DNA from: Christiangramia flava JLT2011
GTDB lineage: Bacteria > Bacteroidota > Bacteroidia > Flavobacteriales > Flavobacteriaceae
Assembly (NCBI RefSeq): GCF_001951155.1
Contig: NZ_CP016359.1
Span: forward strand, 124,001-188,000
Direction of reading: 5' to 3'
DNA: 64,000 nt
In this document: one piece after another, positions 17,714 through 25,802 of the stretch
Layout: each line of letters starts with the position of its first letter
Numbering within the stretch: the stretch's first letter is position 1
Program-made: the position numbers and the translations under genes
Notes under the pieces: generated by a model
What the model was told of the DNA's origin: nothing
Databases searched by the model: none
Seen by the model: the letters and a program-made list of their open reading frames with translations, nothing else

Positions 17714-20071
17714 TTCTTCCATTAAGTCTTCGTAGGTAATAGTCTCTTCGGAATGTTCATTATCGAGCGTGTACAGAATATTCACTCGAATGGCCTTCAA
17801 CCCAACCACTCCCTGGACATCCTCCAGTTCGAGAATTTCAACCTGTTCGCCAAGATATTTCTTGGCCTGAAGGTATTTAATGTATTGCAAGTATTCCCGT
17901 TCATCTGAAGTACTGGAATACACGATGGTCATCTTACCTTTTTGAGTGACTCTTTCTTCCGTTCCTTTGACGTAAGCCTTATCAATACGTTTCTTGATGA
18001 TCTCGTAACGCGCGTTATACGTGCCGTCCACATCAAATTTCTTTTCATCCATTCGGTAACGAATGGACATCGTGGAATTATAAACCAGGATCAGCGATGC
18101 CGCATCCAGTTTGATCGGCGTATTTTCCTGAAGCTTATAAAAGCGATTTTCCATTTCGCACATCGTACTAAGCTGCCACAACCTCAGATTGAACAAATAC
18201 ACCTTATTAAAAGGTTTTTTGTTGGCCATGGATGCTCCTATGTACATATTGTGGTCCACCCCGTCTGTCTTATACCTTTCAAAATAATGCGGATAAATTT
18301 GCTGTGCCTGGATTTGTTTCCTGTCGATATATCGCGACATCGTTCTGTTGATCTGCTGAACGGTTTGATCATACTTCTGGCGGTGGTTGTAAACAATCCC
18401 GGTTTCGGGATTCAGTTTATCCTTGTATTCCTGAACCAGACTTTTAATCTCTTCAGATTGTTTTTTAAGATGGCTCATTAACGGATTCACTTCTTTCTGA
18501 AGCAAATTGAAAACTTTTTGTTCACTACTGGCATTCAGTTTACTTTCCAATTCTTCCTTAAAATCAGAAATGCGGTATTTCACCTGATCATAAATCGGTA
18601 ATTGTTCGATTTCGTATGCTTTTCCAATGATATTCAGAATAATATCCAGCTGGTCCAGCAGGTCTTTTTTGATCGCATCATTTCGCGCTTCCGAAGAAGC
18701 CACAATATCGATCTGCCCGTACAGCGGATAAACGTCTTTAAAAGTGATGTCTTTAAAAGAAGCCAGACCATCTTTGTCAAAATCCTTGATGAATTTCTTG
18801 GCTTCCTTTTCAAAAACCCATAAAACGCTTGGGTGAATAGAAGTACATTCGCTTTGGATGACCGCCTTCACACGATTCTCAAAATCATTTTGATTGCGTT
18901 CCATCGTAGTGACAATATATGGTAAAATATCGTCCAGCTTGATCGCATTAATACTGTTCAGTTCATTTTTACGTCTTGAAACCAGTTCCAGAACACCCAG
19001 TAATCTCCCATTTTTGGCAATTGGCGCCAGAATACAGCTTTTCACTTCATGTTTTTTGAGATTCTTCCCTAAGAGATTGTTGTGTTTTTTCAGGTAATCA
19101 TCCACGTTGGAAATTGTGAAGTAATCGTTCTGCTCGATAAGCTTCTGAAGACCGCTTTCACAAATCCCTGTATCACATTCATTCACCAGTTCCTGGTCCA
19201 GAATATAACTGCTGATCTCTTCATTGTTATTCAGTCTTTCAAACACCATATCGCGGCGGTTGAAGGAGGTGATTCCCACGCGCAGATCAGATATTTTGTA
19301 AATGGAACGAAAAATTTCCTGCAGCCGCGCCACTTCTTCCTTTTCATTCACTTCTTCAAAAAGCAGCGTTGTTTTTAATTCTGAAATGGCATCGTCAATC
19401 GTCACATCAGTAAGGTTCACAATGGTAAAGCCTTTGAAAATGTAACTATCCGGAGGGAATTTTTCTTTCCAGAGCTCAAGATCATCAATATTCTCCACCA
19501 GGTGATCCACATCGTCCTGGGTAATTTCAGGTGCCGAATCTTTCCGAATAATTTCCACAAAATCGGCGTTCAAAGCCAGCCTGTAATGGCGGGTTACGCC
19601 ATTTTCATCAGGAATATCATAATAAAACGGCCTGGAAATATCCACATTAAACCCCTGTTTTTTAAGGATCTGTATACAGGCAAAAAGATAGGCGATATCA
19701 TCGTCCAGGTTGCGCATGGAAAGTTTGTACTCTTTTCCGGCATCCTTCAGGATCTGCTTAAAACGCTTGGAAGAATTAAATATGATATTGTGAAACGGGA
19801 CAGCCGCCGCTTTGATCTCATTATTGGTTAGGATCGTGGGAAAAAGGTCGTCCAGCAGGATCCTAATTTGTGGCTTGAATTTCTCGATCAGGTTAGGATC
19901 AGTAAACCCCTCTTTCAGCTCCGGATAATCTGCCACATATTTGATAACCTGCTGAATGTATTCCCGGGAGATCTCATTCTCGATATGCTCCAATTCCTTT
20001 TCATATTGCTCAATCACCTTATGGAAGCTGATCTGTATTTCAAAAGGAAAATCTTCAATTCGTTGCATCAT
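17705..20071 (-). CDS. Large cytosolic GAF-domain-like protein, unknown function
   Basis: 788 aa, no signal peptide and no membrane helices. The segment around residues 240-400 looks like a GAF sensor domain: LQEIFRSIYKISDLRVGIT, then SCILAPIAKNGRLLGVLELVSRR. A helical, coiled-coil-rich part follows (about 520-590, many Lys/Glu). The C-terminal part (GVDHNMYIGASM, VYLFNLRLWQL) is a conserved-looking block I cannot name. There is no histidine kinase, GGDEF or output domain. It is probably a flavobacterial family of unknown role. The stop overlaps the stop of the HD-PycTM gene. Confidence 0.75.
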   Translation of the reverse strand: MMQRIEDFPFEIQISFHKVIEQYEKELEHIENEISREYIQQVIKYVADYPELKEGFTDPNLIEKFKPQIRILLDDLFPTILTNNEIKAAAVPFHNIIFNSSKRFKQILKDAGKEYKLSMRNLDDDIAYLFACIQILKKQGFNVDISRPFYYDIPDENGVTRHYRLALNADFVEIIRKDSAPEITQDDVDHLVENIDDLELWKEKFPPDSYIFKGFTIVNLTDVTIDDAISELKTTLLFEEVNEKEEVARLQEIFRSIYKISDLRVGITSFNRRDMVFERLNNNEEISSYILDQELVNECDTGICESGLQKLIEQNDYFTISNVDDYLKKHNNLLGKNLKKHEVKSCILAPIAKNGRLLGVLELVSRRKNELNSINAIKLDDILPYIVTTMERNQNDFENRVKAVIQSECTSIHPSVLWVFEKEAKKFIKDFDKDGLASFKDITFKDVYPLYGQIDIVASSEARNDAIKKDLLDQLDIILNIIGKAYEIEQLPIYDQVKYRISDFKEELESKLNASSEQKVFNLLQKEVNPLMSHLKKQSEEIKSLVQEYKDKLNPETGIVYNHRQKYDQTVQQINRTMSRYIDRKQIQAQQIYPHYFERYKTDGVDHNMYIGASMANKKPFNKVYLFNLRLWQLSTMCEMENRFYKLQENTPIKLDAASLILVYNSTMSIRYRMDEKKFDVDGTYNARYEIIKKRIDKAYVKGTEERVTQKGKMTIVYSSTSDEREYLQYIKYLQAKKYLGEQVEILELEDVQGVVGLKAIRVNILYTLDNEHSEETITYEDLMEELH

Positions 20072-20178
20072 ACCGGGTATTTCAGTAAAAGTAATTTTTA
20101 TAGACGCCCTTGGCAGCAGAGCCTTTCTAAATTAACAATATTTTATTAATTCGGGAAGGCTATGAAAAGTGAGTTCAG

Positions 20179-20186
20179 TACTTTTG
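20179..20186 (+). promoter_or_regulatory. Candidate -7 box for the TlpA-like gene
   Basis: TACTTTTG matches TAnnTTTG and lies 19 bases before the ATG at 20206. No clear -33 element. Confidence 0.5.
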
Positions 20187-20205
20187 TGAAAAATTTTATA
20201 GAAAT

Positions 20206-21324
20206 ATGAAGAAAATTTCAGTTTTAGTAATGGCTATCGGCCTTTTATTTTCCTGCCAGGATGATAAAGGATTTTACCTTTCCGGAAAGGTAGACGGAAT
20301 GGAAGATGGCCAGAAGGTTTTTATTTCTGAAATCGATATGCAGTCCCGCGGACCAAAAACTGTCGATACCGCCATTGTGAAAGACGGAAAGTTTGAGATC
20401 GATATGGAAGAGCAGGAAATGCCAAATCTGAACTTCCTGAGATTTGAAGGCAGAAATGGAAATGTGGTCTTTATTGCAGAAAATGAGCGCATCGATTTTG
20501 ATATTGATAAGGATACCATCTATAATTCGGTAGTTTCCGGAGGAAAAGAGAACAAGGCACTCTACGAATATTTTGACCATCTGAAGGCATTGAACCGCAA
20601 AATGATGGGCATGCAGCAGGATATGAGAAAAGCGATGATGAGCCAGGATACTGCAAAACTTCAGGAACTGCAGGAAGCTCAGGTAGCACTTCGTGATAAC
20701 GACCGTGTTTTTAAGGAGAATATTTTTGAAAAATATAATGATCGCTTCGTAGGTGCCATGGTACTTGCGGATATGCTGAACATGAAAACGCATACGAACG
20801 AAGAAGTGCGTGAAAAGTTCGAGCAGCTTTCAGACGAGATTAAGAAAACTTCTTTAGCCCAATCCATCAAGGAAAAACTGGATAATAGCAGCGCGACTGA
20901 TGTGGGTTCCAAAGCTCCAGATTTTACTGCGCCAGATCCTGAAGGCAATACAGTAAGCCTTTCAGAAAACCTTGGAAAAATAACCATTCTTGATTTTTGG
21001 GCAGCCTGGTGTAAACCTTGTCGACAAGAAAGTCCGAATTTGGTGAAGACGTACAACGAATTCAAAGATAAAGGCCTGGAGATCGTGAGCGTTTCTCTGG
21101 ACAGACCGGGTCAAAAAGACAAATGGGTGCAGGCCATTGAAGATGACAATCTTGGAGCCTGGACGCACGTTTCCAATTTGCAGTTCTGGCAGGATCCAGT
21201 TGCCAGGAAATATGACATCAAATCAATTCCCGCAACATTTATTTTAGATGAAACTGGCGTGATCGTAGCGAAGAATCTTCGCGGTGAACAATTGAGAACT
21301 AAAATTGGTGAACTACTGAAATAA
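20206..21324 (+). CDS. TlpA-like thioredoxin lipoprotein with DUF4369
   Basis: 372 aa. A lipobox signal peptide (GLLFSC, Cys 17) anchors it to the membrane facing the periplasm. The first half (about 25-125) is a DUF4369-type beta domain, a helical Gln/Lys-rich stretch follows, and residues about 233-372 are a thioredoxin-like domain. The redox site is WAAWCKPCRQ (Cys near 269 and 272), and the cis-Pro loop is SIPATF. It is expected to reduce or reshuffle disulfides in exported proteins. It is a single-gene unit closed by a strong terminator. Confidence 0.92.
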   Translation: MKKISVLVMAIGLLFSCQDDKGFYLSGKVDGMEDGQKVFISEIDMQSRGPKTVDTAIVKDGKFEIDMEEQEMPNLNFLRFEGRNGNVVFIAENERIDFDIDKDTIYNSVVSGGKENKALYEYFDHLKALNRKMMGMQQDMRKAMMSQDTAKLQELQEAQVALRDNDRVFKENIFEKYNDRFVGAMVLADMLNMKTHTNEEVREKFEQLSDEIKKTSLAQSIKEKLDNSSATDVGSKAPDFTAPDPEGNTVSLSENLGKITILDFWAAWCKPCRQESPNLVKTYNEFKDKGLEIVSVSLDRPGQKDKWVQAIEDDNLGAWTHVSNLQFWQDPVARKYDIKSIPATFILDETGVIVAKNLRGEQLRTKIGELLK

Positions 21325-21342
21325 TTCCCAATTTGACAGCAT

Positions 21343-21375
21343 AAAAAAAGCGCCTCAATGAGGCGCTTTTTTTTT
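21343..21375. terminator. Bidirectional intrinsic terminator
   Basis: Stem GCGCCTC/GAGGCGC with an AAT loop, flanked by an A run and a T run of nine or more. It lies between the convergent TlpA-like and SIMPL genes and the T run reaches into the SIMPL stop codon. Confidence 0.9.
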
Positions 21376-22057
21376 ATCGAATTTCAAAGGTGGCGTTCAC
21401 CGTGATTTTGATTTCGAGCTCACCCGGAGCGATTGTTTGACCGTCAGATTTTGCGGCGCTCATTTCCACGGCATCGTTCATGCGATACATAGGAAAAACC
21501 GGGCTGCTTTGATTTTCTGAAAGTGAAATGGGCTGTCCCAGCTCATGCCCCAATGGTTTCAGTAATTCAGAAGCCTTTCTTTTGGCGTCCAGAACTGCCA
21601 TTTTTCGGGCTTCCGCTTCAAATTTTTCTTTTTCAGAAGATTCGAATTGGATACCATCAATACGGTTGAGTCCATTTTCCAACAAACCTTTCATGATCTG
21701 CTCGTAACTATCAAGATCGTGCAACCTGATGGAGATTGCCTGATTGGCCACATAAGTAAAAGTTCCCTGCTCGTAATTTTTATAGCGTTTGTTGAGATTC
21801 ATATAATCTGTCTCGATATCTTTTTCAGCAACACCCTGTGATTTCAGGTATTTAATAATCTGGTTCACGACCTGGTCGTTTTGCTTTTTGACCTGGGCCG
21901 CGTCTTCTCCCTCATGCTCTATTCGGGATTTGATCACTACTTCATCTGGAATGACCTGTACGGTTCCTTCCCCGTTAACAGAGACACTTGGTTTCTGATT
22001 TTGCGCAAAAAGCGGAATGGCAGCGAGGAGTGCCAGGGCTAGCATTACATTTTTCAT
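21374..22057 (-). CDS. SIMPL-domain (DUF541) periplasmic protein
   Basis: 227 aa with a cleavable signal peptide (MKNVMLALALLAAIPLFAQ). The body fits the SIMPL/DUF541 family (BP26/OMP28, YggE): VSVNGEGTVQVIPDEVVI near the start, the central Ala/Lys-rich helix ARKMAVLDAKRKASELL, and ITVNATFEI at the end. Family members are periplasmic or envelope proteins linked to oxidative-stress tolerance; the biochemical role is not settled. Standalone gene. Confidence 0.92.
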   Translation of the reverse strand: MKNVMLALALLAAIPLFAQNQKPSVSVNGEGTVQVIPDEVVIKSRIEHEGEDAAQVKKQNDQVVNQIIKYLKSQGVAEKDIETDYMNLNKRYKNYEQGTFTYVANQAISIRLHDLDSYEQIMKGLLENGLNRIDGIQFESSEKEKFEAEARKMAVLDAKRKASELLKPLGHELGQPISLSENQSSPVFPMYRMNDAVEMSAAKSDGQTIAPGELEIKITVNATFEIR

Positions 22058-22104
22058 ATCAATTGGTTTTAATTTTGGAAGACCAATTCAATAAAGATAC
22101 CAAA

Positions 22105-22752
22105 CTAGATCTTGCCGGTTTTATGCAGGAAAAAGAGAATGACGATGGGAACGGCCAAAAGTAAGACCATAAGTAAATGCGCTTCAAAAACCCACGGAGC
22201 AAGCACAATGGTTAAGATGTAACCAGCCGTGGCACCGCCAAAATGTGCATCATGACCAATATTATCGTTATTCCGCTTCATTCCGTAGATGGTATACAGC
22301 AAATATCCAATTCCAAAAACATAGGCTGGGACTGGTATGATAAAGAACAAACCAAGCATCATATCTGGTTGCAGTAGAATGGCAGCGTATAAAATTCCCA
22401 TTACGGCTCCACTCGCTCCCACAGCTGTATAGTTATAATCGTGTTTATGAAAATAATAGGAAAAGAAATTCCCCAGCAGCAAACTGGCCACGTACACCAT
22501 AATAAAAGCAGTTGATCCCAGCGCATAGATCACGATATTAGCAAAAAAGTACAACGTGATCATGTTCACGAAGAGATGGCTGGTATTGGCATGCAGAAAA
22601 CCCGAGGTAAAGATCTGATGCTTGGAACCGGCCTTGATATCACCAATATTGAAACGATATGTATTGAAGAAAACCGGATCCTTAAAACCTTTAAATGAAA
22701 CGATCACGTTCAACGCGATGATGATAATGGTTACAATATGCAAATCTCCCAT
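22105..22752 (-). CDS. Rhomboid intramembrane serine protease
   Basis: 215-aa membrane protein with six predicted helices. The catalytic Ser is in VGASGAVMG (about residue 112-120) and the catalytic His in DAHFGGATAGY (about 169-179). This is the minimal six-helix bacterial rhomboid, which cuts membrane helices of other proteins. The N-terminus lacks an added cytosolic domain. Substrate unknown. It is divergent from the LpxL-like gene with a shared palindromic promoter region. Confidence 0.93.
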   Translation of the reverse strand: MGDLHIVTIIIIALNVIVSFKGFKDPVFFNTYRFNIGDIKAGSKHQIFTSGFLHANTSHLFVNMITLYFFANIVIYALGSTAFIMVYVASLLLGNFFSYYFHKHDYNYTAVGASGAVMGILYAAILLQPDMMLGLFFIIPVPAYVFGIGYLLYTIYGMKRNNDNIGHDAHFGGATAGYILTIVLAPWVFEAHLLMVLLLAVPIVILFFLHKTGKI

Positions 22753-22771
22753 GGGCGGCCAAGTTTAGTGT

Positions 22772-22790
22772 CAAATATACCATATATTTG
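22772..22790. promoter_or_regulatory. Back-to-back divergent -7 boxes forming a palindrome
   Basis: CAAATATA, three bases, then TATATTTG. Read rightward, TATATTTG (22783-22790) is a -7 box 14 bases before the acyltransferase ATG. Read leftward, the mirror TATATTTG (22772-22779) is a -7 box 19 bases before the rhomboid ATG. The two promoters cannot easily be occupied by polymerase at the same time. Confidence 0.6.
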
Positions 22791-22804
22791 CGGAAAGAAT
22801 TTTT

Positions 22805-23710
22805 ATGCAAGGATTAGTTTTCTGGTTGATATACCCTATCCTCTGGCTGGTTTCCATTCTTCCTTTCCGCATTTTCTACCTGTTTTCAGATTGCTGTTAT
22901 TTTGTGATCTATCATCTTATTGGGTACCGAAAGAAAACGGTTACTGCGAATCTGAAACTAGCTCTTCCGGAAAAATCGGATGTCGAGATCAGGCAAATTC
23001 GCAAAAAATTCTATTCGCATATGTGCGATATGTTCCTGGAAATGATCAAAAGCATGAGTATTTCTGAAAAAGAACTCAAACGCCGATTTACTTACACCAA
23101 CCTGGATTTCCTTCGTCGACTGGAAGAACAGAACAAAAGTATTATTTTCATGTGCGGACATTACGCCAGTTACGAATGGCTTATCTCCCTGCAACTTCAC
23201 GGACTCAAATTCAGGTCCTTCGGAATCTATAAAAAGATCAGGAATCATTATTTTGATCAATTGATCAGAGATATACGCGGCAAGTTTGATGCGAAACTCA
23301 TCAGTATGTACGAAGCTACTGAAACTATTCAGCGAAATGAAACTGAAGGTTTGCCCGGGAATTATGCCATGATTGCAGACCAGTCTCCAAAATTACAGCG
23401 TGCCAAATACTGGTTCCATTTTATGGGCGTACGCGTACCGGTTTTTGAAGGTTCAGAAAGACTGGCGAAAAAGCTCGATATGAACGTGATCTACCTGCAT
23501 GTGGAAAAGAAAAAACGGGGATTTTACGAAGCTACTTTTAAACCGATCAGCGAAAACGCTCCGGCCGAGCCACCTCATAAAATCACCCGAACTTTTTTAG
23601 ACCTTCTGGAAAACCAGATCAGGAAAAATCCAGAATATTATTTATGGACGCACAAGCGTTGGAAACACAAAGATTCGCAACCTCCCGCGCATGCTGAAAT
23701 AGTAGATTAA
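22805..23710 (+). CDS. LpxL/HtrB-like lipid A acyltransferase
   Basis: 301 aa. An N-terminal membrane helix (LIYPILWLVSILPFRIFY) is followed by the acyltransferase fold; the HX4(D/E) catalytic motif is in CGHYASYEWL (about residue 118-127). The later MIADQSPK and WTHKRWKHK are typical of LpxL/HtrB proteins. It transfers a fatty-acyl chain onto a lipid A precursor at the inner membrane, though Bacteroidetes homologs can also make other lipids such as ornithine-type lipids. Its stop overlaps the glmM stop by 4 bases. Confidence 0.88.
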   Translation: MQGLVFWLIYPILWLVSILPFRIFYLFSDCCYFVIYHLIGYRKKTVTANLKLALPEKSDVEIRQIRKKFYSHMCDMFLEMIKSMSISEKELKRRFTYTNLDFLRRLEEQNKSIIFMCGHYASYEWLISLQLHGLKFRSFGIYKKIRNHYFDQLIRDIRGKFDAKLISMYEATETIQRNETEGLPGNYAMIADQSPKLQRAKYWFHFMGVRVPVFEGSERLAKKLDMNVIYLHVEKKKRGFYEATFKPISENAPAEPPHKITRTFLDLLENQIRKNPEYYLWTHKRWKHKDSQPPAHAEIVD

Positions 23711-25092
23711 CCTGCTATTTCTTTTATTTCAGCAATCATTCTTTGCGCCAGCTCATCAGCCTGCTTTTGAGATTTAGCTTCCGTATAAATTCGAATGATC
23801 GGCTCAGTATTCGATTTGCGGAGGTGTACCCAATTTTCAGGAAAATCGATCTTCACCCCGTCTACCGTAGAAACATTTTCTGAAGCATATTTCTGCTCCA
23901 CTGCTTTCAGTATTCCGTCTACATCTAGGTCTGGCGTCAACTCGATCTTATTTTTGCTCATGAAATAGGCAGGGTAAGACTTCCGCAATTCCGAAACCTT
24001 CATGCCGTTCTCGGCCAAAAAAGTAAGGAACAAAGCGGTTCCAACCAGACTATCACGGCCGTAATGAGATTCCGGGTAAATAATGCCCCCGTTTCCTTCT
24101 CCTCCAATAACCGCGTCGGATTCTTTCATTAACGTTACCACATTCACTTCACCTACTGCACTTGCCTGGTATTTTCCATGATGCTTTTCGGTCACATCGC
24201 GCAAAGCACGGGAAGAAGACAAATTACTCACGGTATTTCCGGGAGTTTTGGAAAGCACGTAATCTGCGCAGGCCACCAGCGTATATTCTTCGCCAAACAT
24301 TTCGCCGGTTTCATCTATAAACGCCAGTCTGTCCACATCTGGATCAACCACAATCCCAAAATCAGCCTGTTCTTCCTGAACCAGTTTGCAAATATCTCCA
24401 AGGTGTTCTTTTAAAGGTTCCGGGTTATGCGGAAAATGACCGTTCGGTTCACAATATAACTTTATGACCTCAACACCCATTTTCTCTAATAAAGGCGGAA
24501 TAGCGATTCCTCCGGAAGAATTCACCGCATCTACCACTACCTTAAATTTCTTTTGCTGTACTTTTTCCGCATCTACTAAATTCAAAGCCAGCACTTCTTC
24601 AATATGTTTGTCGATATAATTTTTCAGGGAAGTGATTTTTCCCAGATCATCCACATCAGCAAAATGATATTCCTCTTTTTCGGCTATTTCCAGGATTCTG
24701 GCTCCTGCCTGGGCATCCAGAAATTCCCCTTTGCTATTCAAAAGCTTCAGGGCGTTCCACTGTTTTGGATTATGGCTGGCCGTTAAAATGATTCCACCAT
24801 CTGCCTGTTCTTTAGGCACCGCAATTTCTACGGTAGGCGTAGTGGAAAGACCAATATCGATCACTTCGATGCCGAGACCAACAAGGGTTTGCATGGTCAA
24901 TTCCATTATCATTTTTCCCGAAATTCGGGCATCACGACCCACCACGACTTTTAATGATTTTTTATCAGATTGTGCTTTCAGCCAGGTTCCGTAGGCAGCT
25001 GCAAATTTTACTGTATCTATTGGGGTTAAATTATCCCCGGTATTTCCGCCGATAGTTCCGCGAATTCCGGAGATCGATTTTATTAAACTCAT
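23707..25092 (-). CDS. glmM: Phosphoglucosamine mutase
   Basis: 461-aa alpha-D-phosphohexomutase. The phosphoserine loop is ILTASHNPKQWN (about residue 98-109), the metal loop is DPDVDRLAF, the sugar loop is GGEGNGG, and the phosphate-binding end is RKSNTEPIIRIY. In Bacteroidetes this type is the GlmM that converts glucosamine-6-phosphate to glucosamine-1-phosphate for peptidoglycan and LPS; action on glucose or mannose phosphates cannot be excluded. A full -33/-7 promoter lies before it. Confidence 0.92.
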   Translation of the reverse strand: MSLIKSISGIRGTIGGNTGDNLTPIDTVKFAAAYGTWLKAQSDKKSLKVVVGRDARISGKMIMELTMQTLVGLGIEVIDIGLSTTPTVEIAVPKEQADGGIILTASHNPKQWNALKLLNSKGEFLDAQAGARILEIAEKEEYHFADVDDLGKITSLKNYIDKHIEEVLALNLVDAEKVQQKKFKVVVDAVNSSGGIAIPPLLEKMGVEVIKLYCEPNGHFPHNPEPLKEHLGDICKLVQEEQADFGIVVDPDVDRLAFIDETGEMFGEEYTLVACADYVLSKTPGNTVSNLSSSRALRDVTEKHHGKYQASAVGEVNVVTLMKESDAVIGGEGNGGIIYPESHYGRDSLVGTALFLTFLAENGMKVSELRKSYPAYFMSKNKIELTPDLDVDGILKAVEQKYASENVSTVDGVKIDFPENWVHLRKSNTEPIIRIYTEAKSQKQADELAQRMIAEIKEIAG

Positions 25093-25107
25093 GAAGTAAA
25101 TTTTTCA

Positions 25108-25140
25108 CAAATATAGATTGCACTGTAAAGAAAGACCAAA
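25108..25140 (-). promoter_or_regulatory. Promoter of glmM
   Basis: On the minus strand: TTTG (25140-25137), 21 bases, TATATTTG (25115-25108), then 15 bases to the ATG at 25092. This matches both elements and the spacing known for Bacteroidetes promoters. Confidence 0.65.
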
Positions 25141-25182
25141 TGTTAACAGAAATTTACCCTTTTGAATTTGTATCTTCCGCCT

Positions 25183-25770
25183 ATGAATTTCCTGGCCCAT
25201 ATTTATCTTTCTGCGGAAATTGACGAGTTGAAAATTGGTAATTTCATAGCTGATTCCGTGAAAGGGAAAGCTTATCTGAAATTTCCTGAAATGATCCAGA
25301 ATGGGATTATTCTGCACCGTGGAATTGATTCGTTTACTGATGGTCACCCGATCGTGAGAAAAAGTACTCACCGGCTTTTTCCATTTTACAGTCATTATAG
25401 CGGGGTGATCGTTGACATTTTTTACGATCATTTTCTGGCAGCTAACTGGGAGGAATTTTCAACGACCCCTTTACCGCAATATACAGCCGGATTCTATGAA
25501 CTTCTTCTGAAGAATCGCAGCATATTGCCAAAACGAGTTCAGCAATTTATGGATTTTATGATCGCGGACAACTGGCTGCTAAGTTATGCCAGTCTGGAGG
25601 GTATTCAGAAAGTGCTTCAGGGCATGAACCGACGTACGGGTAGGCGCTCCAATATGGACCAGTCTATCGTTCAATTAAAGGAATTCTATAAAGACTTTGA
25701 AGAGGAATTTCGCCAATTCTTTCCGGAATTACAGGCATATTCGGAACAAAGAATTGAAGAATTATTATAA
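25183..25770 (+). CDS. Acyl carrier protein phosphodiesterase (AcpH/DUF479 family)
   Basis: 195 aa from the ATG at 25183 (MNFLAHIYLSAEI). A longer frame from a TTG at 25162 is unlikely because the family starts at MNFLAH. Family marks are NFIADSVKG, LHRGIDSFTDGHP and VDIFYDHFLAANW, with His and Asp residues of an HD-like metal site. It removes 4'-phosphopantetheine from ACP in characterised members. A terminator follows directly after the stop. Confidence 0.9.
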   Translation: MNFLAHIYLSAEIDELKIGNFIADSVKGKAYLKFPEMIQNGIILHRGIDSFTDGHPIVRKSTHRLFPFYSHYSGVIVDIFYDHFLAANWEEFSTTPLPQYTAGFYELLLKNRSILPKRVQQFMDFMIADNWLLSYASLEGIQKVLQGMNRRTGRRSNMDQSIVQLKEFYKDFEEEFRQFFPELQAYSEQRIEELL

Positions 25771-25797
25771 AAAAAGCCGGTCATAGACCGGCTTTTA
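25771..25797. terminator. Bidirectional intrinsic terminator
   Basis: Arms AAAAGCCGGTC and GACCGGCTTTT around an ATA loop. It lies between the convergent AcpH-like gene and the first astacin gene. Confidence 0.9.
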
Positions 25798-25802
25798 TAG
25801 AA

